The notes under the pieces were generated by a model. That model saw only the letters and a program-made list of their open reading frames with translations. It was not told the DNA's origin and did no database searches. Source: JBBDMC01 sp963775235 (GTDB lineage: Bacteria > Pseudomonadota > Alphaproteobacteria > Rhizobiales > Kaistiaceae). Taken from it: 64,000 bases of DNA. The position numbers and the translations under genes were made by a program. This document shows positions 41,579 through 50,196 of the stretch, piece by piece. Each line of letters starts with the position of its first letter. Position 1 is the first letter of the stretch. The DNA lies in assembly GCA_963775235.1 (NCBI GenBank), contig CAVZHY010000005.1, positions 124,001-188,000 of the forward strand, given 5' to 3'.

Positions 41579-42104
41579 GAGAAGGACCTCCATGTGGGTC
41601 GCCTCGCTTGCCGCCACCTCGATGCTGACCGCGGCCGGCATCACTCACGCGCAGGGTAACGGCGACCAGTCATTGTTCCACGTCACCGGCAAGGCCGAGG
41701 TGTCGACGGCGGACACGATCATCGTCCAGAATATAAGTATCCAGCTCTACGGGATCGATGCCCCGCTGCCAATTCAGCCGTGCGTGCTTCACGGCAAACC
41801 ATGGACCTGCGGCGCGGCCGCGCTGGAGCACCTGCAGGCGCTCGTCGCCAAGGGGCCTGTAACGTGCACGCAATACAAGGACCCGTACTTCGCCCGCCGG
41901 GCATTCACCTGGGGCAAATGCGAAGTCGACGGCACCGACATCAGCGCCGAAATGGTCCGCACCGGCTGGGCGGTGGCGCTGCCCGAGCAGACCCAGGACT
42001 ACGTGCCGCTCGAAAAGGCCGCGCATGACGCCAAAATCGGCCTTTGGGAAGCGGACGTATTCGAGCGGCCGTCCGACTGGGAATTCCACATGCGTACTCA
42101 ATGA
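41577..42104 (+). CDS. Thermonuclease-like (SNase-fold) exported protein
   Basis: The 175-residue protein starts MRRTSMWVASLAATSMLTAAG with a signal peptide ending near THAQ. The body has the SNase pattern: TADTIIVQNISIQLYGIDAP, CGAAALEHLQALV, EMVRTGWAVALPEQTQDYVPLEKAAHDAKIGLW is spread over the last third (only short parts quoted as the family marker: AHDAKIGLW). Catalytic residues look altered compared with staphylococcal nuclease: the usual Arg in the RLxGID motif is replaced (QLYGID), so activity is uncertain. A 12-bp hairpin follows. Confidence 0.83.
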   Translation: MRRTSMWVASLAATSMLTAAGITHAQGNGDQSLFHVTGKAEVSTADTIIVQNISIQLYGIDAPLPIQPCVLHGKPWTCGAAALEHLQALVAKGPVTCTQYKDPYFARRAFTWGKCEVDGTDISAEMVRTGWAVALPEQTQDYVPLEKAAHDAKIGLWEADVFERPSDWEFHMRTQ

Positions 42105-42137
42105 CGGACTCTATCGGCGGGCTTGACCCTGATTGAA

Positions 42138-42166
42138 TGTGGCCGGGGGATGCCCCCCCGGCCACA
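42138..42166. terminator. Bidirectional terminator-like hairpin
   Basis: TGTGGCCGGGGG (42138-42149) pairs with 42155-42166 around a 5-base loop, in the gap between the nuclease stop and the convergent dehydrogenase stop. Confidence 0.78.
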
Positions 42167-42193
42167 AACATTTCCAAGGTCCAGACTGCGCAG

Positions 42194-43981
42194 CTATTCG
42201 GTGAACACGTACAGCTGGTCCTGCGGTGTGTAGAACTGCAGCGACGGATCGGTCTTGATCGCGTTGCCGCCCGGGGTCGTTCCCGCCATGACCGCGATGT
42301 ACTGCTTGCCGTTCACCGCGTAGCTGATCGGCGGGCCGGAGAGGCTGGTGCCGACGTTGACCTGCCACATCTGCTTCAGGTCCTTCGCATCCCAGGCGGT
42401 GATATTACCGGTTGGGTTGGACCCGAAGACGAGGCCGCCCGCGGTCGTGAGCATGCCGTTGCCACGACCTTCAGGCAGAAGCACCTTGGCCACGACGCTG
42501 CCGTCTTTCACGTTGATCGCCTTGACCGATCCACCGTTGAAGACGTCGGGCATCTTGGTGCCTTGCGGCGCATTCAGACGACCGTTCCACTCCTTGTGGC
42601 CAGGCTGGATGACGTTGTAGTCACCGCCGGTGATCGTCGGGTTCGGCGGCTCCGTCGGCACATATGCCGAGCAGCCTTCGTTGGCCGTCACGTACAGGTA
42701 ACCCGTCTGCTCGTCATAGGAGGCGGGCTGCCAGTTCTTGCCGCCGCCGAGGGTCGGGCAGTACACACCAGGCGTCCCCTCGCGGGTGCCGACGGTGCCG
42801 GGATTGTACATCTGCAGTTGGGTACTCGGATCGTACGCCACCGGCTTGCCGGTCTTCTGGTCGATGCCGTCCGTCCAGGTCGCAGTCTCAACGTACTGCT
42901 TGGCGTACTGCAACTGGCCGTCCGTGCGGTCGAAGCCATAGACGAACCCGTTGCGGGCCGCGTGCACTATCGCGTCGGTGTCGCCGATCTTGACCAACTG
43001 GCTGTCACCGATCTCGTCATAGTCGTAGGGATCGTTCGGCGTGTACTGGAAGTGCCACTTGATCTCGCCGGTGTTCGCGTCGAGGCCAAGTATGCTCGAC
43101 GCATACAGGTTGTCGCCTGGACGATACCGGGTATCGATCTGCGGGGCCGGGTTACCCGTGCCCCAGTAGGTCATGTTGAGGTTGGGATCGTAACTGCCGG
43201 TCTGCCAGATCGATCCGCCACCGGTCTTCCAGGTATCGCCTTTGGCCCAAGTCTCGCTGCCGGGCTCGCCCGGAGCGGGGATGGTGTAGGTGCGCCACTT
43301 CTGCTTCTGGGTGTTGAGGTCGAGCGCCTCGACCCAACCGCGAATGCCGAACTCGCCACCCGCCGGGCCGTACAGGGCGGTGTCGCCGATGATCAGCGGA
43401 CCACCGGTGAAGCTCTCGGCACGGTCCTTGTCGGCCCGCTGAACCTCCCAGTTCAACTCGCCGGTGTCCTTGTCGATCGACATCACGCGGCCGTCCATCG
43501 TCAGCGCGATGACGTTGTTCTTCCAAAGGCCCATGCCGCGGTTCTCGGCACCGCAACAGGTCGCATCGCCGACCCACTGCAGGTCCATGTTGGGATCATA
43601 TTTCCATACGATCTTTCCGTGGGAGGGGTCCGTCAGGTCGACCTTGTACACCCGGCTCCAGTCCGCCTCGATGTACATCTGGCCATCTTCGACCAGAGGC
43701 GTGTTCTCGTTGCGCGGGTTGGCGTAGCGGCCACCGGCCGTCATCTGGCCGAGGGTCACAACATACGCCAGGTGAAGGTTCTTGACGTTGTCGGTGCTGA
43801 TCTGGTCCAGCGGGCTGAACCGATGACTGTCGTAGGTGCGATGCACCATCAGCCAATTGTTGGCATCCGAACCAGCTTTGAGAAGTTGGTCGGATGTCGT
43901 TTCGCCGGCGTAGGCGGACAATGCCCAAATCAGGGCACCGCTCCCTGCCAGGGTTCCAGTGAGCAGTTTTTGTACACGCAT
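42194..43981 (-). CDS. PQQ-dependent alcohol dehydrogenase, lanthanide-type signature
   Basis: The 595-residue periplasmic quinoprotein has a signal peptide ending at SAYA. The vicinal disulfide is in DATCCGAENRG. Metal ligands are visible as the Glu in GGEFGIRG, the Asn in WGTGNPAPQ and the catalytic Asp in PYDYDEIGD, where the second Asp two residues on marks lanthanide-dependent (XoxF/PedH-like) enzymes in contrast to Ca-dependent MxaF. It oxidises an alcohol and passes electrons to a cytochrome. No cytochrome, xoxJ or pqq gene is beside it. The substrate is not known from sequence. Confidence 0.9.
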   Translation of the reverse strand: MRVQKLLTGTLAGSGALIWALSAYAGETTSDQLLKAGSDANNWLMVHRTYDSHRFSPLDQISTDNVKNLHLAYVVTLGQMTAGGRYANPRNENTPLVEDGQMYIEADWSRVYKVDLTDPSHGKIVWKYDPNMDLQWVGDATCCGAENRGMGLWKNNVIALTMDGRVMSIDKDTGELNWEVQRADKDRAESFTGGPLIIGDTALYGPAGGEFGIRGWVEALDLNTQKQKWRTYTIPAPGEPGSETWAKGDTWKTGGGSIWQTGSYDPNLNMTYWGTGNPAPQIDTRYRPGDNLYASSILGLDANTGEIKWHFQYTPNDPYDYDEIGDSQLVKIGDTDAIVHAARNGFVYGFDRTDGQLQYAKQYVETATWTDGIDQKTGKPVAYDPSTQLQMYNPGTVGTREGTPGVYCPTLGGGKNWQPASYDEQTGYLYVTANEGCSAYVPTEPPNPTITGGDYNVIQPGHKEWNGRLNAPQGTKMPDVFNGGSVKAINVKDGSVVAKVLLPEGRGNGMLTTAGGLVFGSNPTGNITAWDAKDLKQMWQVNVGTSLSGPPISYAVNGKQYIAVMAGTTPGGNAIKTDPSLQFYTPQDQLYVFTE

Positions 43982-44217
43982 GCGGGATCCTCCAATTTCA
44001 GCGTGAACTAATGCAACGCCACAATACCCCCTCCAAATCTGTTCTCATGGAGCACGGACACTACACGATTTTTGCTCCTCGGCCTATCGCAAAAGCCGTG
44101 GGCGCCAGATTGTCGCGCGGCCAAATCGACACGCGAGCCATCACCGACAATCGGCTGAGAGCGACCATGCGAAAGAACGACCTCGGTTAGCTGCTCGCGC
44201 AGCGATGTCACTTGCAC

Positions 44218-44652
44218 TCACGGCGATGGCGAGCATGCGGCGAACGTACCGCTCGGACCGTGTCCGCTAAGCAACTCGACGGTGAGAGCCTCACCCTTGT
44301 CCGGCTCGGTGATCCTGAGATTTCCGTCCACCGGCTCCTCGCCGTGTCCGGCATCACAGGAGACACCGACCTGCCAGCCGTGGCCGCCCTGCGGCGTGCT
44401 GCCCTGGTCGACGATCTTCGTGTAGTCGCAGTTGTTGCCGTCGAGAAGCATCCGGGACGACTGCACAACGGTGCGCTCGCCCGCCGGCGTCGGGTTAACA
44501 CGATTGATCAATGCGCAGCCGGCCGTCGTTCCGAAGGCTTTGTCGACCGGCAACTGAGCGGCGAAAGCGCCGGACGCCAGCACGAGCAGGACAAAGGCCG
44601 CTCCGTTGGCGGCGGCACGCGTTGTGCGCATCCGCGTTACTCGTATCGCCAT
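44218..44652 (-). CDS. Small secreted protein, unknown
   Basis: The 144-residue protein begins with an Arg-rich n-region (MAIRVTRMRTTRAAANG) and a signal peptide ending GAFA. The mature part has four cysteines (GCALIN, NNCDYTK, VSCDAGH, AACSPSP) and acid-rich loops. No family recognised. It lies 7 bases after the Rieske gene and 237 before the dehydrogenase, so it is probably cotranscribed with the Rieske protein. Confidence 0.65.
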   Translation of the reverse strand: MAIRVTRMRTTRAAANGAAFVLLVLASGAFAAQLPVDKAFGTTAGCALINRVNPTPAGERTVVQSSRMLLDGNNCDYTKIVDQGSTPQGGHGWQVGVSCDAGHGEEPVDGNLRITEPDKGEALTVELLSGHGPSGTFAACSPSP

Positions 44653-44659
44653 CGTTGCG

Positions 44660-45298
44660 CTACCGGTCCTCGACGCCCATTTCGTCGCCGCCTACCCGCC
44701 CATCGAACTGCGCGGCGACAACCAGCTTGCCGTCCTTATCCACTGACAGGCCAATCTCGGGCAGCTTGCGCTTGGCCGGTCCGTGCACGACGGCGCCACC
44801 GGCCTTCGGGTTGAACTCGGAGCCATGGCACGGGCATTCGATGATCTCCACATCGGAGTGATACTTCCCGAGCACGCATCCGGCATGGGTACAGATGACG
44901 GTGAATCCGAGAACGCCGTCGCCGGCCAACGCGGCAACCGCGGGGTCGAGCGTCTTCGGATCGTAGCGATAAAGCTGAAGCTCATTGTTGAAGTCGGCGC
45001 TGCGAATGACATTGTCCGGCGACATCGCGAACGCGTGGTACGGCGGCGAGTCCGGGTGAATGTCGTCGGGCGTCAGCGGGGTCTTGCCAAGGCGCGCGAC
45101 AAGGTAATCGCCAACCTGCGGCGGCATGTTCTCCGGTGCGGTCTGCTGCGCAAAAGCCGGCTTCACTCCGAGGGTCGCGCCTGTCGCTACGACGGCCAGG
45201 CTCGTCAGCACCGACCTGCGGTCGATGCGAGCACACTGCCCTGGAACGAACTCGGATTTGGCCGGCGTCTCCGACCTCCCTTTGCGGCTGTCAGACAT
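44660..45298 (-). CDS. Rieske 2Fe-2S protein with Tat-like signal
   Basis: The 212-residue protein begins with a twin-arginine-like leader (DRRSVLTSLAVVATG) and has a C-terminal Rieske domain with CTHAGC and CPCHGS, the Cys/His ligands of the cluster. It resembles the Rieske subunits of bc1-like complexes, yet no cytochrome b or c1 gene is adjacent. With the small secreted gene and the PQQ dehydrogenase downstream it could take part in periplasmic electron transfer. That link is inference from neighbourhood. Confidence 0.85.
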   Translation of the reverse strand: MSDSRKGRSETPAKSEFVPGQCARIDRRSVLTSLAVVATGATLGVKPAFAQQTAPENMPPQVGDYLVARLGKTPLTPDDIHPDSPPYHAFAMSPDNVIRSADFNNELQLYRYDPKTLDPAVAALAGDGVLGFTVICTHAGCVLGKYHSDVEIIECPCHGSEFNPKAGGAVVHGPAKRKLPEIGLSVDKDGKLVVAAQFDGRVGGDEMGVEDR

Positions 45299-45592
45299 CG
45301 GTCATCCTTTTTTCCTGGAACACAAAAACGGTGGGCAAAGCTAACCCGCTGACTTGTAAGGCGCAACTTTCGGAGGCCGCCCGGCGGCACGATGCCAGCG
45401 CCCTGCCTGCGGCAAATCGCCCTTGAACCCGGCCAAATCCATCGGAAGTGCATTGCGGGCAGCACCAGTCAAAAATCGGCAACCGCCGGCATAAACCAGC
45501 GCCACTCAGTCGCCCGGCACGCAAATAGGGCGCTCTGCCCGATGCAAGCCCGGATGCCAAGTTCGCTTCTCCGGAGAGCGGAAGCGTGAGCG

Positions 45593-46357
45593 TCAGTCGG
45601 ACGTTGTGTCAACGTCAGGTGTGCGCTCGCCGAGATGCTGGCCACCGTCGAGCGCGATGACCTGACCGGTGATGGAGCGCGTCTCCACCAGGTAACGCAC
45701 GGTGCGACCGAAGTCGGCGAGGTGCGGCGGACGGCGGAGAAGGATTCGCTGGGTCAGGCGGCGAAAATGTTCCTCGCTGCTGTGGGCGCTCGGAAGGACC
45801 GGCCCTGGCGCGATCGCGTTGACGCGAATCCGCGGCGCCAGCGCCTGGGCCAGCGTCTCTGTCGCAGTGAAGAGGGCGGACTTGGATATCTGATAGGAGA
45901 AGTGATCGGGCGTCGGTCGCCAGATGCGCTGGTCGAGCAGGTTGACGACGTTTCCCTCGACGCCATCGGGCACGCGTGCGGCGAAGGCCTCGGCGAGGAA
46001 CACCGGGGCAGCGAGATTGACCGAGAGTTGCCGCTCCCACAGGTCGCGGTCGAGAGCGCCGACGGCATCGTTCTCGAATATGGAGGCGTTGTTGATCAGG
46101 AGCGTCGGTGCGCCCAGAGCCTCCGCCGCCTGGGCGACGATACCCTTCAGGCATTGGAAATCGGCGAAGTCGCCGGTCACCAGGGCCGCGCGACCGCCGG
46201 CGGACTGAATGCCGGCCGCCACCCGCGCCGCCTCCTCGTGCGAGCGATTGTAATGGATGGCGATGGCCCAGCCGTGAGCGGCGAGGTCCTCCACGATGGC
46301 GCGGCCGATGCGCCTGGCGCCACCGGTGACGAGGGCAACGAGAGGGGCTGAAGCCAT
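45593..46357 (-). CDS. SDR oxidoreductase, pteridine reductase/FolM-like
   Basis: The 254-residue Rossmann enzyme has TGGARRIGRAIVED, a cofactor motif of the TGxxRRIG type found in pteridine reductase-like SDRs that prefer NADPH, then LLINNASIF. The catalytic Tyr and Lys are in SYQISKSAL. The substrate may be a dihydropterin, but other SDR roles are possible. A 294-base gap without a gene separates it from the Rieske gene. Confidence 0.83.
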   Translation of the reverse strand: MASAPLVALVTGGARRIGRAIVEDLAAHGWAIAIHYNRSHEEAARVAAGIQSAGGRAALVTGDFADFQCLKGIVAQAAEALGAPTLLINNASIFENDAVGALDRDLWERQLSVNLAAPVFLAEAFAARVPDGVEGNVVNLLDQRIWRPTPDHFSYQISKSALFTATETLAQALAPRIRVNAIAPGPVLPSAHSSEEHFRRLTQRILLRRPPHLADFGRTVRYLVETRSITGQVIALDGGQHLGERTPDVDTTSD

Positions 46358-46646
46358 AACGATCGGTTAACCCTGTTTAATCGTTGATGACCGGCCGTCC
46401 CGCTTTGAGACAAAGCGATGAGCGGTCGGGGTCGACAGATAAAGACTGTTTATTCAGTAGCTTAACTGGCATTTGTTGTGAATTTAGAACACCACAAACC
46501 GTCATGATTTCGCCGTCGCGCCACCACACTTTGCTAACGCTTACGCCGTATTGCTCGCCTTACATCCGTGCACCCACGGGCCGGACGAATTTTCGCGAAA
46601 CAGCGGAAAAGCGCTTCGGCGGAAACGGATCAATAGGAGGTAAACT
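46358..46646. promoter_or_regulatory. AT-richer upstream region of the outer membrane protein gene
   Basis: This 289-base gap between divergent genes is AT-richer than usual here (GACTGTTTATTCAGTAGC, TTTGTTGTGAATTTAG) and must hold promoters for both. AGGAGG at 46635-46640 is a strong ribosome site for the barrel gene. Exact -35/-10 boxes were not assigned. Confidence 0.5.
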
Positions 46647-47285
46647 ATGTCGCGTATCCATACACTGGGCGCAAGCGCCGCGGTCCTGTTGGCCAGTGCC
46701 GCCGCAGCTTCCGCAGCCGACATCCCGCCCTACCAGGCGCCGCCGGCGACCGCGCCGTCATATTACAATCCCGCGCCGGCAGTCAGCTGGAGCGGCCCAT
46801 ACGCCGGGCTCATTGGTGGATATGCGTGGGCCACTACAACGCCCTCCACCGCGCCGAACAACGGGTGGCTCGGCGGCGCCTTCTTCGGCTCCAACTTCCA
46901 GACCAACAACAACCTGGTGCTGGGCGTGGAAGGCGACTTTACCGCAACGGGCAAGAAGGGCACCTCAGGTGGCCTTACGGTGAGCAATCCCTGGGACGCG
47001 ACATTGCGCGGCCGCGTCGGCTTTACCATGAACCACGTCATGATCTACGGCACGGGCGGTCTCGCCTTCGGCGAGGTGAAGGCCGTAACCACCATCCCTT
47101 CCAGCGAGACCAAGAGCAAGGTCGGCTGGACGGCAGGCGTGGGCGCCGAAGCGTTGCTTGCCCAAAACGTGCTCGGCCGCGTGGAGTTTCGGCACACCGA
47201 TCTCGGCACGACCAACTTCACGAGTGCCGGGCCGGTCAGCTACTCATCCAACGACGTGATGGTCGGCGTCGGCCTGAAGTTCTGA
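46647..47285 (+). CDS. Outer membrane beta-barrel protein, Omp25/RopB-like
   Basis: The 212-residue protein has a signal peptide (MSRIHTLGASAAVLLASAAA ending ASA), a Pro/Tyr-rich linker and an eight-strand-type barrel: WSGPYAGLIGGYAW, GVEGDFTATG, TLRGRVGFTM, IYGTGGLAFGEVK, GAEALLAQNVLGRVEFRH and the final strand DVMVGVGLKF ending in Phe. This fits the OmpA-like porin family common in Rhizobiales/Rhodospirillales. The strong upstream ribosome site suggests high expression. Confidence 0.88.
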   Translation: MSRIHTLGASAAVLLASAAAASAADIPPYQAPPATAPSYYNPAPAVSWSGPYAGLIGGYAWATTTPSTAPNNGWLGGAFFGSNFQTNNNLVLGVEGDFTATGKKGTSGGLTVSNPWDATLRGRVGFTMNHVMIYGTGGLAFGEVKAVTTIPSSETKSKVGWTAGVGAEALLAQNVLGRVEFRHTDLGTTNFTSAGPVSYSSNDVMVGVGLKF

Positions 47286-47347
47286 ACCAGCGGTACGCGC
47301 AGCCGGGAATGCCTCTCACGGACGCTCCGTGGGGGGCATTTCCACAC

Positions 47348-47992
47348 CTAGCGCGGAGCGGGCACTGCGAGACCGCCGGCATAACAGCTGTCGGCGTTCA
47401 CATCGGCGCAGGACCGAAATGCCAGGTCCTTCGTCAGGCACACCCTGATCTCAGTGAACGCGCCACGTTGGCATTGCACCGACAGGCCGCGGGCAGTGAG
47501 GCCGCGGTTGGCGCGCACGAAGGCCGTCTCAATGGCGCCGGGCGACAGCAGCGCCGGAGGATGGCCGCCAGTGAAGATGTCGGGGATGGCCACGCGGTTC
47601 GCGGCCTTGCGCATCAGCGCGAAATACTGCCGCTGGTCGAGGCCGGAGCAGACGCCGTGCTTGGTCCATTCGTATGCGGCCAGGGAGTCCGGCATGAGGT
47701 CGGTCACGCCCTTGATGGTCGCCGCGCCGAGGTCGCGCGGGAAGTCGGAACGGCAATAGTCGGGGTAGCCGTGTTCGTACTCCGGCCACAGGCCATGAAC
47801 GACAAAACCACGGGCGCATTCGGCGGGGTCAGTGCAGCTACTCGGCGACCACGACAGCGCCAGCACGTAGAAATCGAAGTCGCCGGCAACGTCGCCGGCC
47901 GCAGCCGGCGCCGCTGCACCGAGGAACGCGGCGAAGGCGGTGACCGCAATCAGGGACGGATGGAGCGGCACCGGGATTCGTAGACGTGCCAC
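47348..47992 (-). CDS. Ribonuclease T2 family protein, exported
   Basis: The 214-residue protein has a signal peptide (… AFLGAAAPAAAG) and both catalytic segments of RNase T2: CAS I FVVHGLWP and CAS II YEWTKHGVC, with the two histidines. Cysteines are placed as in the family. It degrades RNA in the periplasm or outside. The start is GTG 47992, which overlaps the upstream gene by 43 bases; a later start is possible. Confidence 0.88.
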   Translation of the reverse strand: MARLRIPVPLHPSLIAVTAFAAFLGAAAPAAAGDVAGDFDFYVLALSWSPSSCTDPAECARGFVVHGLWPEYEHGYPDYCRSDFPRDLGAATIKGVTDLMPDSLAAYEWTKHGVCSGLDQRQYFALMRKAANRVAIPDIFTGGHPPALLSPGAIETAFVRANRGLTARGLSVQCQRGAFTEIRVCLTKDLAFRSCADVNADSCYAGGLAVPAPR

Positions 47993-48390
47993 GGATCATA
48001 GCCGACGACGCAGGATTCCACGTTCCAGCCGATGGAGAAGGGACCCTTCATCGGTCCTTCGATGATGTAGACGACCTCGGAATGACTGCCGTTCGACAGC
48101 CACGCTGTGCCGCTGCAGTAGCGCACGTCCGTGAGGCTCGGGCCGCCAGCCTGAAGCGCCCGTTCGCGCACGCCGTCAATGCGGCCGATCACCAGCCCGG
48201 TGAAGGTAACGTGCGCATCCTGGTAGGCGAACTTTGCTGCGATGCGGGATATCACGGCCGGCTCGCCGCACGCCGGCAGCCCACCGTAAGCGGGACCGCG
48301 GGCGACCGGCGACGGAGCATAGTAGTCGGCCGCTGACGCCCCGCCCGCGAGCGTAGCGGCCAGCAGGAAACCGGTCAGGATGCGCAGCAT
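47950..48390 (-). CDS. Small exported protein, unknown
   Basis: The 146-residue protein starts MLRILTGFLLAATLAGG with a signal peptide ending at ASAA. The mature part has four cysteines (PACGEPA, RYCSGTAW, ESCVVGYD, SRCRSIRP) and a beta-rich pattern (AYQDAHVTFTGLVIG, SHSEVVYIIEG). No family recognised. It overlaps the downstream RNase T2 start by 43 bases, suggesting translational coupling. An ATG at 48405 adds five residues. Confidence 0.68.
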   Translation of the reverse strand: MLRILTGFLLAATLAGGASAADYYAPSPVARGPAYGGLPACGEPAVISRIAAKFAYQDAHVTFTGLVIGRIDGVRERALQAGGPSLTDVRYCSGTAWLSNGSHSEVVYIIEGPMKGPFSIGWNVESCVVGYDPWHVYESRCRSIRP

Positions 48391-48597
48391 GGAGCCGTCT
48401 CCCATTGATTCCCAGCGTGCTGCGACCATGCGACCGTACCTGGACGCGGTCAAGGCGCAAAAGCCGCCGCCTCGCCGGCGGTATGGCAGTGTTACCGCGG
48501 CGCACGGGCTGGACCTCCCGGCGTCGGCCGTGCTTGCGGCGCGGTCGGGTGCGGGGCTAAGCATTGTTCTGTCTGCAGCAACCTGCACGGGGCGGTC

Positions 48598-49422
48598 GTG
48601 AACCGGGTACGCGCTTACCTCAGCAATCGTCGGCGGCTCGATTTCGTCATCGCCGGGGCGGAAAAAGCCGGCACCACCGCGCTCTTCGCCTATCTCCGCC
48701 GCGTGCCGGGCATCTACATGCCGTTCATCAAGGAGATGCATTTCTTCGACCGCGACGACCGCTACCGGCCGGATGACTTCGCCCGCGTGCACAAATGGTT
48801 CCTGCTTGCGCCCCGCAACGCGCTCCTCGGCGAAGCCACGCCCACCTATTTCATGAATACCGGCAGCTTCCGCCGCCTTCACGACTACAACCCGGACATC
48901 AAGGTCATCGCCATCCTGCGCTCCCCGGTGCGACGCGCCTATTCGGCATGGAACTACAGGCGGGTGCGCCTGCGCGACAAACGCGACTTCATGACTGCGG
49001 TCAGGGTCGAGGTCGAGACGGGCGCCGATATCACGATCGCGCGGGAAAACAAGTACCGCTACATCGGCGGCGGTCGCTACGCCGAGCAGATCCGAGAGGC
49101 GCGCCTCGTTTTCCCGCCCGAGAACCTGATGATCCTCAAGTACGAGGACTTCACCCGCGACCAGGTCGCGACCGTGCGCGAAGTAGTTCGCTTCCTAGGC
49201 GGTCCCGCGGACGTTGCCATCGCGCGCGTCCGGCGCGTCAATGCCTGGCGTTACAACCGCCCGCTGTCGAAGGCGGAGTTCGACGCCATACTCCCGCTCT
49301 ACGAGGACGATATCGCCGAGGTCGAGGCGCTGACCGGGTGGGATTGCAGCGACTGGCGCCGTTTCGAAGGCTCGGCCGCGTCCGCCGATGCGGTCGACCG
49401 GCTCGTCAAGGCGCCCGTCTGA
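48598..49422 (+). CDS. Sulfotransferase family protein
   Basis: The 274-residue product (GTG start) has the PAPS 5'-phosphosulfate loop in AGAEKAGTTAL and the 3'-phosphate motif in RSPVRRAYSAWNYR. FIKEMHFFDRDDRY and YEDF-type sequence (LKYEDFTRDQ) also fit the family. It would move sulfate from PAPS to a sugar or lipid carrier. It is followed on the same strand by a methyltransferase and a P-loop protein, so a modification cassette is likely. Confidence 0.88.
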   Translation: MNRVRAYLSNRRRLDFVIAGAEKAGTTALFAYLRRVPGIYMPFIKEMHFFDRDDRYRPDDFARVHKWFLLAPRNALLGEATPTYFMNTGSFRRLHDYNPDIKVIAILRSPVRRAYSAWNYRRVRLRDKRDFMTAVRVEVETGADITIARENKYRYIGGGRYAEQIREARLVFPPENLMILKYEDFTRDQVATVREVVRFLGGPADVAIARVRRVNAWRYNRPLSKAEFDAILPLYEDDIAEVEALTGWDCSDWRRFEGSAASADAVDRLVKAPV

Positions 49423-49503
49423 AGGGATTCCAATACCCAGCCGGCCGCAAAAAAAGACAACCGCCGGGGATGATGCTATGGACGGCCTCTGAGGGGAAGC
49501 GCC

Positions 49504-50196
49504 ATGACGACGGCCCAGACCTCCATCCTCAACCAGATCGGCACGACCTTCGGGCGGGTGTTCGCCCCGTCCGGCGACTACCGTCGCCGGTTCGGCAAGG
49601 CCTACAACGCGCTTTCCGTAGACTACCGCCGGAACCGGCGCCTGGTGCGACGCGGCGTTGCCCCCGACAAGATGAGGGAAATGGCCGCGCTGATCCCCGG
49701 GAAAAGCGTGGTCGACGTGGGCGCCGGCGAGGGGATCCTGGCGCTTGAACTTGCCGGTACCAAGGACCGCGTCCGCGCCATCGACATCACGCCGCGCCGC
49801 CACCTGGCCGGCGTGAAGCTCAAGGAGACGTGGTCCAGGTTGGGTCGCGAGGTGGACGGCTGCGAAATGGTCCTCGGCGATGCCCTGGTCGATCCCGCGC
49901 TGCTTGACGGCTTCGATACCCTGATCGCCAGCCGCGTTGTCTATTACTTCGGTGAGCGGATCGACGCTTTCATGGACGATGCGGCCAGGCGCGTGCGTTT
50001 CATCTGTCTGGTCGGCAACACAAGTCGCAACAAGCGCTATGCGCGCGGCAGGACGCCGCCCGACATCGGCGACTACGTTGTCTACAGCACGCCTGAGGGG
50101 ATGCGCGCCCTTCTGGAAAGGCACCGGTTCGAGATCATCAAGGTTGCCGATTTCGGCGACCCGATTGTCATTGGCAAGCGCATTGAAGCGGTCTGA
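49504..50196 (+). CDS. Class I SAM-dependent methyltransferase
   Basis: The 230-residue protein has the SAM-binding motif SVVDVGAGEGILALEL, followed by acidic strand RAIDITPRRH and the later LIASRVVYYF. The N-terminus is basic (DYRRNRRLVRRG). It probably methylates a small molecule or glycan; the target is unknown. It starts 81 bases after the sulfotransferase and ends inside the P-loop protein frame. Confidence 0.82.
   Translation: MTTAQTSILNQIGTTFGRVFAPSGDYRRRFGKAYNALSVDYRRNRRLVRRGVAPDKMREMAALIPGKSVVDVGAGEGILALELAGTKDRVRAIDITPRRHLAGVKLKETWSRLGREVDGCEMVLGDALVDPALLDGFDTLIASRVVYYFGERIDAFMDDAARRVRFICLVGNTSRNKRYARGRTPPDIGDYVVYSTPEGMRALLERHRFEIIKVADFGDPIVIGKRIEAV

Noticed and set aside
45291..45560. 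89-codon frame upstream of the Rieske gene
   Set aside because: No signal, family or ribosome site; it overlaps the Rieske start and has Arg/Cys-rich shadow-like sequence.
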